64,000 bases of DNA from JAAYDI01 sp052034005. GTDB taxonomy: Bacteria > Planctomycetota > Planctomycetia > Pirellulales > Pirellulaceae. The DNA lies in the NCBI GenBank assembly GCA_052034005.1, contig JBPOJB010000005.1, forward strand, positions 1-64,000, given 5' to 3'. Made by a program: the position numbers and the translations under genes. The notes beneath the pieces were generated by a model. It made no database searches. It was not told the DNA's origin and worked only from the letters and a program-made list of their open reading frames with translations. Of this stretch, positions 16,437 to 26,100 are shown piece after piece; within the stretch, counting starts at the first letter, position 1; each line of letters starts with the position of its first letter.

Positions 16437-18905
16437 ATGTTGCGCGTGTCCACTGGCGTCATCTGGGGGATGACGTGGGTTGTCAGTGGGATGGCGGCCG
16501 GGGCGCCGGCTGACGTGGTGACCCTGGCCGACCAACAGGCTGCCCAACGATGGGCACAGACTCATCTGGTGGAGCCGCGCGCACCGGGGCCGCGGCAGGC
16601 CGAACTGCAGGTGTGGGCGTGCCACGGACCGTTGCTGCGCGACGGCCGGGCGGGCGGCCCGCTGGTCATTGCCGGCCGCGAGTTTCAACATGGACTGCTG
16701 GCGCATGCGCCGAGCAAGATCGTCGTGCAACTGGCGGCGCCCGGCCGTACGTTCTCCGCGCTGGTCGGTCTGGACAGCAATGAGCTGACCCGCCCGGGGC
16801 TGGGCAGCGTCGTGTTCTCTGTCACGGTCGCCGGCAAACGCGTTGCTCAGTCGTCCGTCCTCCGGGAGGGGATGCCGGCTGAACGGCTCTCGGCCGAGCT
16901 GGCGGGGGCCAGCAGCCTGGTGCTCGAAGTGAGCGATGCGGGAGACGGGATCGCGTCTGATCATGCGGACTGGGCGGACATCCAGGTCGAGTTGGCCGAC
17001 GGCCGGACCGTGTTGGTGAGCGACCTGCCTGAGGCTACCGCAGGCGACGTGCTGCCGCTGAGTTTTGTCTATGACGGCGTGCCGGCGAAGTGGTTGCTGC
17101 CTGCTTGGGACCGCCAGGATGATACCCAGGTGCTCGCGCAGACGCGCGTGCGGCGGACGACGACCTGGACCGATCCGCAGACCGGCCTCGAAGTCCGCTG
17201 CGTGTCGATCGCGTATCGGGATTTCCCTGTGGTGGAATGGACGGTCCATTTCCACCATCGAGGTCCCGAGGCATCGCCGATCCTAGAGGACATTCGGGCG
17301 ATCGACGTGCGTTGGCCAGTGCCGCCGGGCGACGCGTGCGTGTTGCACGGTTGCCGGGGGGATGCGTGCACACCGGACAGTTACCAGCCTTATGCGGTGC
17401 CGCTGGCGCCGGGCGCTCACCACACATTTGCCCCGCCCGGCGGCCGGCCGACAGAGGAGGCATTTCCGTACTTCAATCTGGCGTGGCAGGACGCGGGTGT
17501 GATCGCCGCACTCGGCTGGCCCGGGCAATGGAGTGCGACTTTCGCGCGGGACGCCGAGGATACGGTCCACTTGGTCGGCGGCCAGGAACAGACGCACTTC
17601 CGGCTCCTGCCGGGGGAAACCGCCCGCACGCCGCTCGTGGCGCTGCTGTTCTGGCAGGGTGGTGACTGGATCCGCGCGCAGAACATCTGGCGCCGCTGGA
17701 TGGTGGCTCACAACCTGCCGCGGCCGGGCGGGCAAGTGGTGCCAACCCATTACGGCTCGTGCTGGAGCGCCGATCTGAATCCCAGCGCTGAGGAAGAGCT
17801 GGCGATCATCGCCGGCTTTGAGCGGGAGGGAATCCAGCTGGACTATTACTTCATCGATGCGGGTTGGTACCCGCACCAGGGCAGCTGGTGGCAGGCCGGC
17901 ACGTGGGAGGTCGACACCACGCGGTTCCCGCGCGGCATCCGCGAAGTTGCCAATCGAGTCCATCAGAACGGGACGAAGTTCGTCCTGTGGTTCGAACCGG
18001 AGCGCGTCGTAGATGGTTCCTGGCTGAGCGAACATCATCCGGAGTGGATCCTGAAGTCCGGGGACGCGCGGTTGGTCAACCTTGGCCACCCCGAGGCCTG
18101 GCGGTGGGTCGTGCAGCGCATCGACAGCCTGATTACCAGCGAAGGCGTGGATGTCTACCGCCAGGACTTCAACATGCAGCCGCTGGCATGCTGGCGCGCA
18201 GTGGACGCTCCGGACCGCCAGGGGCTGACCGAGATGCGCCACATCGAGGGATATCTGGCCTTCTGGGATGAACTGCTCCGCCGACACCCAGGCCTGTATA
18301 TCGACACATGCGCCAGCGGCGGACGCCGCAATGACTTGGAGACGCTCCGCCGATCGGTGCCGTTGCTGCGCAGCGACTGCTTCGCACCGGCCGAGACGCA
18401 GCAGGCGCACACGATGGGGCTGGCCCTGTGGATGCCGTATTTCGGTTCGGGCATGCATCCGGCCGACGAGTACTGGTATCGAAGCTGCATCTTTCCGGCC
18501 TCACGGATCGGCATGGATACGCGTCGGACTGACCAGGACTATCCCTTGCTGAAACGAATGATCCACGAATTCCGGCAGGTCGAACCCTATCTGCTGGGCG
18601 ACTTCTATCCGCTGACACCGCACAGCCTCGGTCTGGATGTGTGGGTCGGCTGGCAGTTCGACCGCCCGGAACAAGGCTCGGGCATCGTGCAGGTTTTCCG
18701 GCGAGGCGAGAGCCCGTACGAAACCGCGCGGCTCAAACTCCGCGGCCTGGACCCGGCGGCCATCTATCGCCTGCAAAGCTTCGACGGACGCCCGAGCGTT
18801 GAGCATGGTGGTGCGGAACTCATGGAGCACGGGCTGCTGATCGACCTGCCGCAGCCCCGTTCGTCCGGCATCATTCGGTACGCACGGCGCGAGGGTGGAC
18901 TGTGA
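16437..18905 (+). CDS. exported GH36 alpha-galactosidase with NPCBM domain
   Basis: This is an 822-residue protein. The ATG at 16437 follows GGGAGGGG and opens a signal peptide (MLRVSTGVIWGMTWVVSG). Residues about 30-190 form an NPCBM-type carbohydrate-binding module (FQHGLLAHAPSKIVVQL, FSALVGLDSN). The remainder is a GH36 melibiase: WSADLNPSAEEEL, DYYFIDAGWYP, FVLWFEPERV, VYRQDFNMQP with nucleophile Asp577, and LLRSDCF with acid/base Asp647. DTCASGGRRNDLE between them is also typical. The enzyme should release terminal alpha-galactosyl groups outside the cytoplasm. The last 35 nt and the following 30 nt are part of a sequence repeated at 23011-23077. Confidence 0.93.
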   Translation: MLRVSTGVIWGMTWVVSGMAAGAPADVVTLADQQAAQRWAQTHLVEPRAPGPRQAELQVWACHGPLLRDGRAGGPLVIAGREFQHGLLAHAPSKIVVQLAAPGRTFSALVGLDSNELTRPGLGSVVFSVTVAGKRVAQSSVLREGMPAERLSAELAGASSLVLEVSDAGDGIASDHADWADIQVELADGRTVLVSDLPEATAGDVLPLSFVYDGVPAKWLLPAWDRQDDTQVLAQTRVRRTTTWTDPQTGLEVRCVSIAYRDFPVVEWTVHFHHRGPEASPILEDIRAIDVRWPVPPGDACVLHGCRGDACTPDSYQPYAVPLAPGAHHTFAPPGGRPTEEAFPYFNLAWQDAGVIAALGWPGQWSATFARDAEDTVHLVGGQEQTHFRLLPGETARTPLVALLFWQGGDWIRAQNIWRRWMVAHNLPRPGGQVVPTHYGSCWSADLNPSAEEELAIIAGFEREGIQLDYYFIDAGWYPHQGSWWQAGTWEVDTTRFPRGIREVANRVHQNGTKFVLWFEPERVVDGSWLSEHHPEWILKSGDARLVNLGHPEAWRWVVQRIDSLITSEGVDVYRQDFNMQPLACWRAVDAPDRQGLTEMRHIEGYLAFWDELLRRHPGLYIDTCASGGRRNDLETLRRSVPLLRSDCFAPAETQQAHTMGLALWMPYFGSGMHPADEYWYRSCIFPASRIGMDTRRTDQDYPLLKRMIHEFRQVEPYLLGDFYPLTPHSLGLDVWVGWQFDRPEQGSGIVQVFRRGESPYETARLKLRGLDPAAIYRLQSFDGRPSVEHGGAELMEHGLLIDLPQPRSSGIIRYARREGGL

Positions 18906-18935
18906 CGGCACGGAGCATGTCCGCTCCGGATCCGA
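18871..18935 (+). repeat. repeat covering the GH36 gene 3' end (copy 1)
   Basis: This stretch includes the last 12 codons and stop of the GH36 gene. It matches 23011-23077 with only a few differences and includes an identical core GGGTGGACTGTGACGGCACG continuing to GGAGCATG. Either a relic of a paralogous gene end lies at 23011, or a mobile repeat supplied the gene end. Confidence 0.7.
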
Positions 18936-19005
18936 CCAGGATCGTGACACAACTGGCGGCAGAAGGTCCATTCACGCGGCGGCCGCGTGATCGCCCCGCG
19001 CGCTC

Positions 19006-19092
19006 GGGGTGGTGAAAATCGGGGAAACCTTCGCTTGTCCTGCTTTGGGAGGATTTGTTCCATTGGTGTCGCCGCTGGGCACGGCACAAGGC
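19006..19092 (-). repeat. dispersed intergenic repeat, internally deleted copy, inverted
   Basis: Read on the minus strand, TTGTGCCGTGCCCAGCGGCGAC is joined directly to ACCAATGGAACAAATCC and on to GATTTTCACCACCCC. In copy A these two blocks are separated by about 160 bp, so this copy is a deletion derivative. It is the only copy found in the opposite orientation. Confidence 0.7.
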
Positions 19093-19258
19093 GCTTCCAG
19101 TCAGAGCCTCTGCCTTCCGACCTTCTGCATCTAAGCCTGTTCTCAAACAATGTCCAGACATGTGGGAGCAATCGGTCGACGTTGAGCGCCTGCCCCAGCT
19201 GGGGTTACAATCGGCGCGTTACGACGTGCCGACTAACGAACCTATCGCGGGACATAGT

Positions 19259-19275
19259 CAAGGCCGAAGGCCTTG
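19259..19275. promoter_or_regulatory. hairpin upstream of the 19295 gene
   Basis: CAAGGCC-GAA-GGCCTTG is a perfect 7-bp stem with a 3-nt loop, ending about 20 nt before the start codon. It could act as an attenuator or operator, or be another REP-like palindrome. There is no T tract. Confidence 0.3.
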
Positions 19276-19294
19276 TCTCATCGGAGCCTGGGCC

Positions 19295-21061
19295 ATGATG
19301 ACAGGCAGCTCGATTCGTTGTCTGGTGTACCTGGCATGCCTCATGGTCGGCCGTTGGCTCATCGCCGCCGAGAACCCGCCGGTACCGGAGCTCCACGTGG
19401 AAATCGGCACCGACCGGGTCGCTTACCGGCCGGGTGATCGTGTGATGGTGGATGTGGCCCTGGTCAATGAGGGCACGGCCGCCGTCTCCGCAACGCTCAC
19501 TGTCGACGTCGGCCACGACCTGGCGGAATCGGCCAGTCTGCTCCATCGGGCGGTCAGCGTGCCGGCTGGAGAGAGGCTTTCAATCCAGGCGTCTTGGACC
19601 AGTCCGGCGCACGAACTCTGGGGCTGTGAGGCGCGGGCCGAGGTGAGGATGGCCACGGGCCCGACCCTGCGGGACCGGCGCGTGTTCGTCATCTCGGAGG
19701 ATCTTGCCAAGGTCAGCGCCAACTACGGCTGTACGCACTCCATGGCCTACGGCCAACCGACCGAAGAGAACCTCAACCGGGTGTTCAACTGCTATGCCCG
19801 GCATGCGGTGCCCATTGTCGAGCTTTTCAGCTGGGCTCCGAGCGGTTGGGGGCCGGTGGTGCCGGACCAGGAGACTTGGATCAACGCACAGAACCTTTAC
19901 AACGAGAGCATTCGCGCGGTCGAGGGAGTCGTCGAGCACGCTCATCGGCGCGGCATGGCCGCCCTGATGTACGTGATCCCCGAGCTGAGCGGGCCGGCGG
20001 GCTACCGCTGGGCGCTGGCCCGTCCGGAAGACGTTCGCTACACGACGCCCGACGGCAGGCTGCCCCCAATGGCACCGGCCGAGCTGCAGGCGTGGGACGA
20101 GGCCAATGCGCGCGTCGGGCAGATGGACCACGAGCGTCTGGCGAAGCTGCGGAGGTGGTCCGCCGGGGTCAACACCTCGCGCGACGCGACGCTCGACGCC
20201 GGCATCGACCAGTACATCGCGGCGATCAAGCGGTTCCGGTTCGACGGTCTGCGGTGGGACGGCCACCCGGGTAGTTTCTACCATCCGATCCGCGACGCCT
20301 GGTCGCGCATGGGGAGCGGGGGCGAAGTCCGACTCACGCCGGGCTTCGATTGGGAGGGAAACCTGCTCCTACCGGACGACCCGGACGCCGAAGACCGGCG
20401 GATCATCCGGCGGGCTCGTGAGCGGCTGCGCAAGGCGGTGCCCGGCCTGATCGAGGGCTACAATATCCAGGCGTGGAACGCCTTCCTGCTCCACATGCAC
20501 GCGCTGGATTACGCGATCGGCGTGCGGCCTTGCGGCGTGGCCGCCCATTACGGCAAGTATCCGCCGGAGTACCAGCCGATGGTCACGTTCGCCCAGCGAT
20601 ATGCCCGGTACTTCTTCCATCCGAGCCGGCTGCGGTTCGCGCCCGGCGAGAACCGGCCGGGCGACCGGGTGGTCGTGGCGTCGCCGCGGCCGGTGGTCTT
20701 CGAGCCGTTCTGTTATTACGTGGCCAGCGCCCGGAAATTCACGATCGTCGTGCACCTCTGGAACCCGCCCGTCGAGGAGAAGATCAACGTGCTCCATTGC
20801 GATCCGCCGACCGCAGTTGAGGGCGTGCGGGTGCGCCTGCGGCAGATGCCCGGCATGGTGCACGAGCAGGGTCGGGCCTACCTGCTAAGCCCCGAGTGGG
20901 ATGAGTGGTGCCGCGAAGTCGCCGCGGGGGACACGGCACCACAGATCGAGGTGACGCTCCCCGCCTTCCGCTACTGGGCCGTCGTGATGCTCCAGTACCC
21001 GATGGTGCCGGAGGGAGTCGACGAGCCCGCCCATCCCTGGTTCCTGCCGATCCAGGAATAG
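19295..21061 (+). CDS. exported putative glycosidase-like protein, family unassigned
   Basis: This is a 588-residue protein. Two ATGs are adjacent (19295, 19298); GGAG lies 9-12 nt upstream and a signal peptide follows (IRCLVYLACLMVGRWLIAA). Residues about 25-130 look like an immunoglobulin-fold domain of CARDB type (VMVDVALVNEGTAAVSATL). The rest looks like a TIM barrel: AALMYVIPELSGPAGY, then FRFDGLRWDGHPG, which resembles the D-G-x-R-W-D pattern of GH13/GH66-like barrels, then YNIQAWNAFLLHMHALDY. A C-terminal beta-domain includes FTIVVHLWNPPVEEKIN. No family could be assigned with confidence. Codon use and context fit the surrounding glycan-degradation genes. Confidence 0.6.
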   Translation: MMTGSSIRCLVYLACLMVGRWLIAAENPPVPELHVEIGTDRVAYRPGDRVMVDVALVNEGTAAVSATLTVDVGHDLAESASLLHRAVSVPAGERLSIQASWTSPAHELWGCEARAEVRMATGPTLRDRRVFVISEDLAKVSANYGCTHSMAYGQPTEENLNRVFNCYARHAVPIVELFSWAPSGWGPVVPDQETWINAQNLYNESIRAVEGVVEHAHRRGMAALMYVIPELSGPAGYRWALARPEDVRYTTPDGRLPPMAPAELQAWDEANARVGQMDHERLAKLRRWSAGVNTSRDATLDAGIDQYIAAIKRFRFDGLRWDGHPGSFYHPIRDAWSRMGSGGEVRLTPGFDWEGNLLLPDDPDAEDRRIIRRARERLRKAVPGLIEGYNIQAWNAFLLHMHALDYAIGVRPCGVAAHYGKYPPEYQPMVTFAQRYARYFFHPSRLRFAPGENRPGDRVVVASPRPVVFEPFCYYVASARKFTIVVHLWNPPVEEKINVLHCDPPTAVEGVRVRLRQMPGMVHEQGRAYLLSPEWDEWCREVAAGDTAPQIEVTLPAFRYWAVVMLQYPMVPEGVDEPAHPWFLPIQE

Positions 21062-21148
21062 CAGCGCGGAATCAAACGAGCGGTGTCGACCGTCAGCGGG
21101 CCATGCGCCGCCGGTACCTGCTCTCCCAACTTTCGGACAGGCGCGTGG

Positions 21149-22756
21149 TCACTCCGTGAAGAATCCGCCGCCGAAACCGCCCATCCCCATGGGAGCGCTG
21201 GACAGGCCGCCCATTGATCCGGCATCATCGCCCGACCGGACGCGTGCAATGATCTCGGAGATCTCTTTGTGGACCGCACGAGTCTGCTGCACGATCAGCA
21301 CCGAGCGTTCGCTGAACAGCGCGGCCAGGGACTGGCCGCTCTCCTCTGCCTTCCTGTCGGTATCCACCACTTCTGAGAGTTCGGGTACGGACGACACGAC
21401 AAGGATGGTGCCGGGCGCCTCTGGGTGCTGTTCCGACTTCCAGGAGTCCGGTTGCACCAGCAGCGGCAGCGCCGTTGACAGGTCTCGCGCCACATTCGCG
21501 TGCAAACGATAGTAGACGGTAATCACTTCCGCGGGGTCGTCACCGCGTCGTTGCCGCGGTTTGGACGACCGTAACGCTGAACGGTACGTCTCGAGCAACT
21601 GCAGCACATTCTGGTGCACTTGCTCGCGGTGGCTGATCACGAGAATGCCCGGTTTCGCGTCTAAGATGCGGCCCACGCCCCCGACTTCATACCAGGAGTC
21701 GGGTTCGGCTTGTGACGTGATCGCACTGATGAGCGCGTCCGTCTCATCCGCGTCGCGGCAGAGGTCTCGCACGTCATAGACCGCCGTCTTCAGGCAGTCT
21801 TCCGACTCTTCGAAGCTCGTGATCCAGAGGACTCCATCGCGGATCACCCAGGTCAGTTCCAGGTCCAACACGACCGCCTGAAGAACCGTCTCCAGGCTAC
21901 GATCCTCCAGCCGCAGTGTCACCGGTGTCCGCTCCCGAATGCCTGTGTCCCGCAGCGCAGCGATGTCCAGACGAATATCGGCGCCCGCAACTTCGGCAAG
22001 CTGGCGGACCGCAGTCTCCAGGGGCGTGTCCTCGAAGTCGACACTGACGTTGTCCTTCAGTTTCTCACGCAACGCCAAATGCTGCACGGGGTCATTCAGG
22101 AACGTCTGACGACCGGGCGCGTGCAGTGCCTGCAGCAGCGCTTTGATTTCGCAGTGTATATGGTCGTTCTGGCGGACAAACAGCACGTCACCCAGTAAGC
22201 TCACGACACCCGCACCACCGACATCCTCCCAGGTGTCCGGTGCGATCGTCGTCTTAATCACGTCCAGCAGGCTGTCAGCCTCGAAGCCGACATCGAGCAG
22301 GCTGCCCACATTGTACGTCTGCGTCGTGACACGTTCCTCCACTGCTTCGCGAGACGTGATGTACAAGATGTCGTTGTCAAAGTACCAGCCGAGTCCGAGC
22401 GAGCGAAGGCGATTGAGGAGCAGATAGATCGGCGCGTCCACGAGGCGGTCGGAAACCGGTTCCGCCGGTGTTACTCCGACTTCTGCCAGTCCCCTCCTGT
22501 CCAGGAGCACAACCAGCCGCTGTTCATCCTGCAGCCAGGCGATCACCTCGCGCAGGGTCGAGTCGGAGAAATCACGCGTCGCCACGGCAGCCAGCTGCGG
22601 AGGGAGCACGGCGCCGGGATCAATCGTCTTCGGCTCGTCGGCGATAACCGGCAACTGCGAATGCGATTCAACCGATGGCTGAGCCCATAGCGGAAGTGCC
22701 GCGACAAGAACGAACACGACTCCACCCAGCCGTCGAAAATCCAAGCTACGGTTCAC
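21149..22756 (-). CDS. exported STN/secretin-N repeat protein
   Basis: This 535-residue protein probably starts at GTG 22756 (GAAAGGG is 7 nt upstream), which gives a signal peptide (LGGVVFVLVAALPLWAQ). The mature part contains repeated secretin/TonB short N-terminal (STN)-like modules: LREVIAWLQDEQRLVVLLD, LETAVRQLAEVAGADIRLD, each followed by W..D.DILYIT or WVIRDGVLWIT. Three modules share PDTWEDVGG, PDSWYEVGG and PDSWK blocks. The tail is Gly/Met-rich (APMGMGGFGGGFF). No secretin pore domain follows, so a structural or periplasmic scaffold role is likelier than a channel. Similar stand-alone proteins are frequent in planctomycetes. Function is unknown. Confidence 0.7.
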   Translation of the reverse strand: MNRSLDFRRLGGVVFVLVAALPLWAQPSVESHSQLPVIADEPKTIDPGAVLPPQLAAVATRDFSDSTLREVIAWLQDEQRLVVLLDRRGLAEVGVTPAEPVSDRLVDAPIYLLLNRLRSLGLGWYFDNDILYITSREAVEERVTTQTYNVGSLLDVGFEADSLLDVIKTTIAPDTWEDVGGAGVVSLLGDVLFVRQNDHIHCEIKALLQALHAPGRQTFLNDPVQHLALREKLKDNVSVDFEDTPLETAVRQLAEVAGADIRLDIAALRDTGIRERTPVTLRLEDRSLETVLQAVVLDLELTWVIRDGVLWITSFEESEDCLKTAVYDVRDLCRDADETDALISAITSQAEPDSWYEVGGVGRILDAKPGILVISHREQVHQNVLQLLETYRSALRSSKPRQRRGDDPAEVITVYYRLHANVARDLSTALPLLVQPDSWKSEQHPEAPGTILVVSSVPELSEVVDTDRKAEESGQSLAALFSERSVLIVQQTRAVHKEISEIIARVRSGDDAGSMGGLSSAPMGMGGFGGGFFTE

Positions 22757-23010
22757 AGCAATACCCTTTCGCAAGTTGACCCCAGCGTGCCGCGTCCAAT
22801 GCTGAGCAGCCTGACCTTGAGGCTGACCAGCCCCGGCGTGACGGTGTCACCGTCCCACCGGGTTCGTCGCATCGGAAGCCCTCGATGTCCTGATTCTACC
22901 ACCGGCCGACAGCCGTTCCCTTTTGAAAAAACATGGGAGGGCACCGTCCGTCCGGAACACTGCAACCCGTTGGGGTGACTGGGGGTCCGCGGCGGGGCAT
23001 TCCCAGCCTG
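22757..23010. other. intergenic gap, no gene recognised
   Basis: The gap to the next element holds short inverted stretches (TGACGGTGTCACCGTC near 22838) but no supported gene, promoter or terminator. Confidence 0.5.
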
Positions 23011-23077
23011 TCATCTTCCGGTAGGCACGGCGCCGGGGTGGACTGTGACGGCACGGAGCATGCCCGCTCGGAATCCG
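23011..23077 (+). repeat. second copy of the GH36 3'-end repeat
   Basis: This intergenic copy of 18871-18935 retains the equivalent of the ARR.GGL-stop gene ending (here broken by an in-frame stop) and the following GACGGCACGGAGCATG. No upstream GH36 sequence precedes it. Confidence 0.65.
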
Positions 23078-23108
23078 AGCTGGCCGGCGCTCTGCGCGGC
23101 CGGGCCCA

Positions 23109-26100
23109 TCAGGGCGGGTCAGTGACCGTGGGGACTCGGATCGGCTTGGCCATGGGGCCGGCACGGAGCAGCGCCTGCAACTCGGCGATCGTCGCCGCCT
23201 GGTTGGGATCCGCCGCCAGATTATGCCGCTCGGCGGGATCGGCCACCAGGTCGTACAGCTCGACCCCGCGGCGACCCTCGTCCCATTCGGTGTAGCACCA
23301 CCGCTCGGTCCGTACCGAGCGGGCGAGCCAGTCTTCGCGCGCGACGACCGTGAACGCCGGTTTCGACCAGGCGGCGTCGGGGTCGTCCAAGAGCGGCACG
23401 AGGCTCGCGCCTTCCAGACCGGCAGGCGTGGGCAGGGCACACAGTTGGGCCAGCGTCGGGAAGATGTCGACAAATTCGACCGTGCGCCGGCAGGGTCGCC
23501 CGGCGGGGGCCCGGCGCGGGTCCACGATGATCAGCGGCGCACGGGCCGACACGTCGAACAGTGTCCCTTTGCCCCACATGCCCTTCTCGCCCAGGTGCCA
23601 GCCGTGGTCCCCCCAGCACACGATCACGGTGTGGTCCCGCAGCTCGAGCCGCTCGAGCGCATCGATCAGCCGCCCGAGCTGTTCATCCACGAACGCGATA
23701 CAGGCGTAATACGCCGCGAGGGCCTGGCGAGCGTCGTCGTGCGAGACAACCTGCGAAAAGAACAGGTCCAGGTTGTACCGCAGCGCCTGCCGCGGCACCG
23801 CGTCGGGCGCGGACGGCCAGGGCGCGAAGTCGACGGGAAGCGGCAGCTCCTGGGCCGGGTAGTGCTCAAAAAAACGCTCCGGCACCACCAGCGGCACGTG
23901 CGGCTTGTAGAAGCCGACCCCGAGGAAAAACGGCCGATCGGACCCGGCCAGCTGCTCGAGCAGGGCGATCGCATTCGCCGTACTCCGGATGTCGGCCGTC
24001 CATTCGTACGGTTTGGCGCGGGCGGCGGCCGTGTCTTCCTCAGCATCCGGGACCGACCCGAACACGTTGGCCCAGGTGTGGAGCATCGTGCACCAGCTCT
24101 CGGGCGGCGGCGCCAGGCTGCGGTACGGCTCCCAGCGGAGCGGATCGGCGATCATCCGGGCATGGATCTCCTGGCTGCGGCGCACCCACTTCTCACCCGC
24201 GCTCCAGTCGGGCGGGAACTCGTCGCCGGGAACCGGCTCGCCGGGAAACCAGTTGTTCATCAGGCTCGTGTCGAAATGCCAGATCTTGCCGAGCAACCGC
24301 ACATCGTACCCGTGGTTCCGGAAGTGCTGAGGGAGCGTCACCCAGTCTGCGCCCAGCAGCGCCGGATAGGCGAAGTCGATGACCTGGGTCGTCGTGGGGT
24401 ACCGGCCCAGCAACAGCGAAACGCGGGACGGGTTGCAGATCGGCAGCTGGCAGTAGGCACGCTCGAAACAGACGCCCTGCCGCGCCAGGCGATCGAACTG
24501 GGGCGTCCGGGCGACCGGATCACCGTAGCAGCCGAGCCGCGTGTTCAAGTCGTCGACCGCGATGAACAGCACGTTGGGCGGGCGGTCGGCCCGGTCAGCG
24601 ACCCGCGCGCCGATGCACTCGACTTGGAGTCGCGCCGAGCCGTCGACGGCCGTCCGTACGCGGATCTCGCGCTGCGTCGCCACACGCAGCGTCTCTCCGG
24701 GTTGGTAATGCACATCCACTCGGCCCGCGTAGGGGCTGTAGAGCGTGAAGTCCACTGGCACACTCTCCGGCCAGCAGGGCAGGACACGGATTTCATCCGG
24801 GTAGTCCTGCAGCAGCATCTCGAGCACGGGGATCACGCCCGTCCCCATTCCCTGCAGACTCGGGCTCTCGGGGAGCCCGGCGCGCTGCGGGTTCTCCGGA
24901 GCCGTCTCGCGCGCCAGGCCGCACGGCAGGACGAAGGTCCAGTCGAAATGCTGATCGTGCCACTGCGCCACATCCTCCTGCAAACCCAGACAGGCGGCGA
25001 ACACGACGTCCAGATTCCAGCCGTCGCGGCAATGCGGCCACAGCCGTTCCTGGTAGGAGCGCAGGGCGCAGTCCCGCGCGGCGCTGTTCTGCAAGACCAG
25101 CTTCGCGGGCCAGAGGGCGTACAACTCCGTGTGCTGCCTGTTCCACTCGTACATCAGCTTGTCGCCCGCCGCATACGCCTCACAGCCGCTCATGTCGGCG
25201 GCCGGCACCAGCTGGTCGCCTGGCAGGACGACCGGGAGCACGTCGGGTCCTTTGTACTGCAGGCGACCGCGCGGCACTTCGGGCACCGCCGCCAGCAGTT
25301 CTTCCCAGGCGGTGACGAGCCCGCCATCCCACTGGCGCGCCTTGCCAACGCTGATCAACCGCGGCAGGGTGTACCGCAGCGCGCACACCATTTCCGACGG
25401 GTCGCGCACGGCCTGCCACGTCTCCCCCGCATTGCACCTGGCAATGACCATCCGATCCTGTTCGCGCCGGGGATACCGCCGCCGCACGAACTCCACCAGC
25501 TCGGCGGCCAGCGGTCGGAGTGTCTGATCGGCAAACGCATGGTCGTCGGTGATATCCACCATGTCGCACAGCAGGGCCAGCATCCAGATCTGGCCCGCCG
25601 GATTCTCGCCGTTGTAGGCTTGCCGCCAGATACCGACCGGCGGCCGCGCCCGCCCCGTGCCGGCGGGCGGCGTCAGGAGTGCGGCACCCTGCCACATCGG
25701 GATGCGGGCGCCGCCATGGCCGTAAACGCGCTGGGCGAAGTAGTCGTAGTACGGCAGCTTGCGCGCATAGAACGAGGCCAGACCGCGGAGCGCGCCCCAG
25801 TCGCCGGTGCGCATGGCGCCGTAGTACGACTGGTACTGCTCGACGGCGCAGATGATCCCTGTCAGCCAATCGTGCTGCCGCAGGTGGTAGCGGTACAGGT
25901 CGATCTGGAAGCGCGGCGGCGTCTCGCGGCGCTCGCCGGCACAACAGGCCAGGTAATAGCGGTACAGGTCGAAGGCCGCCTGGTACTTCAGCATCCGACC
26001 GGCGGGATCATCGATGACCAACCGCGATCGCTGCCAGAAATCGCTCCACCAGGCTTCGTGACTGCGCACGAACGCCTCGCCGCCCTCGCGGACCGCGCGG

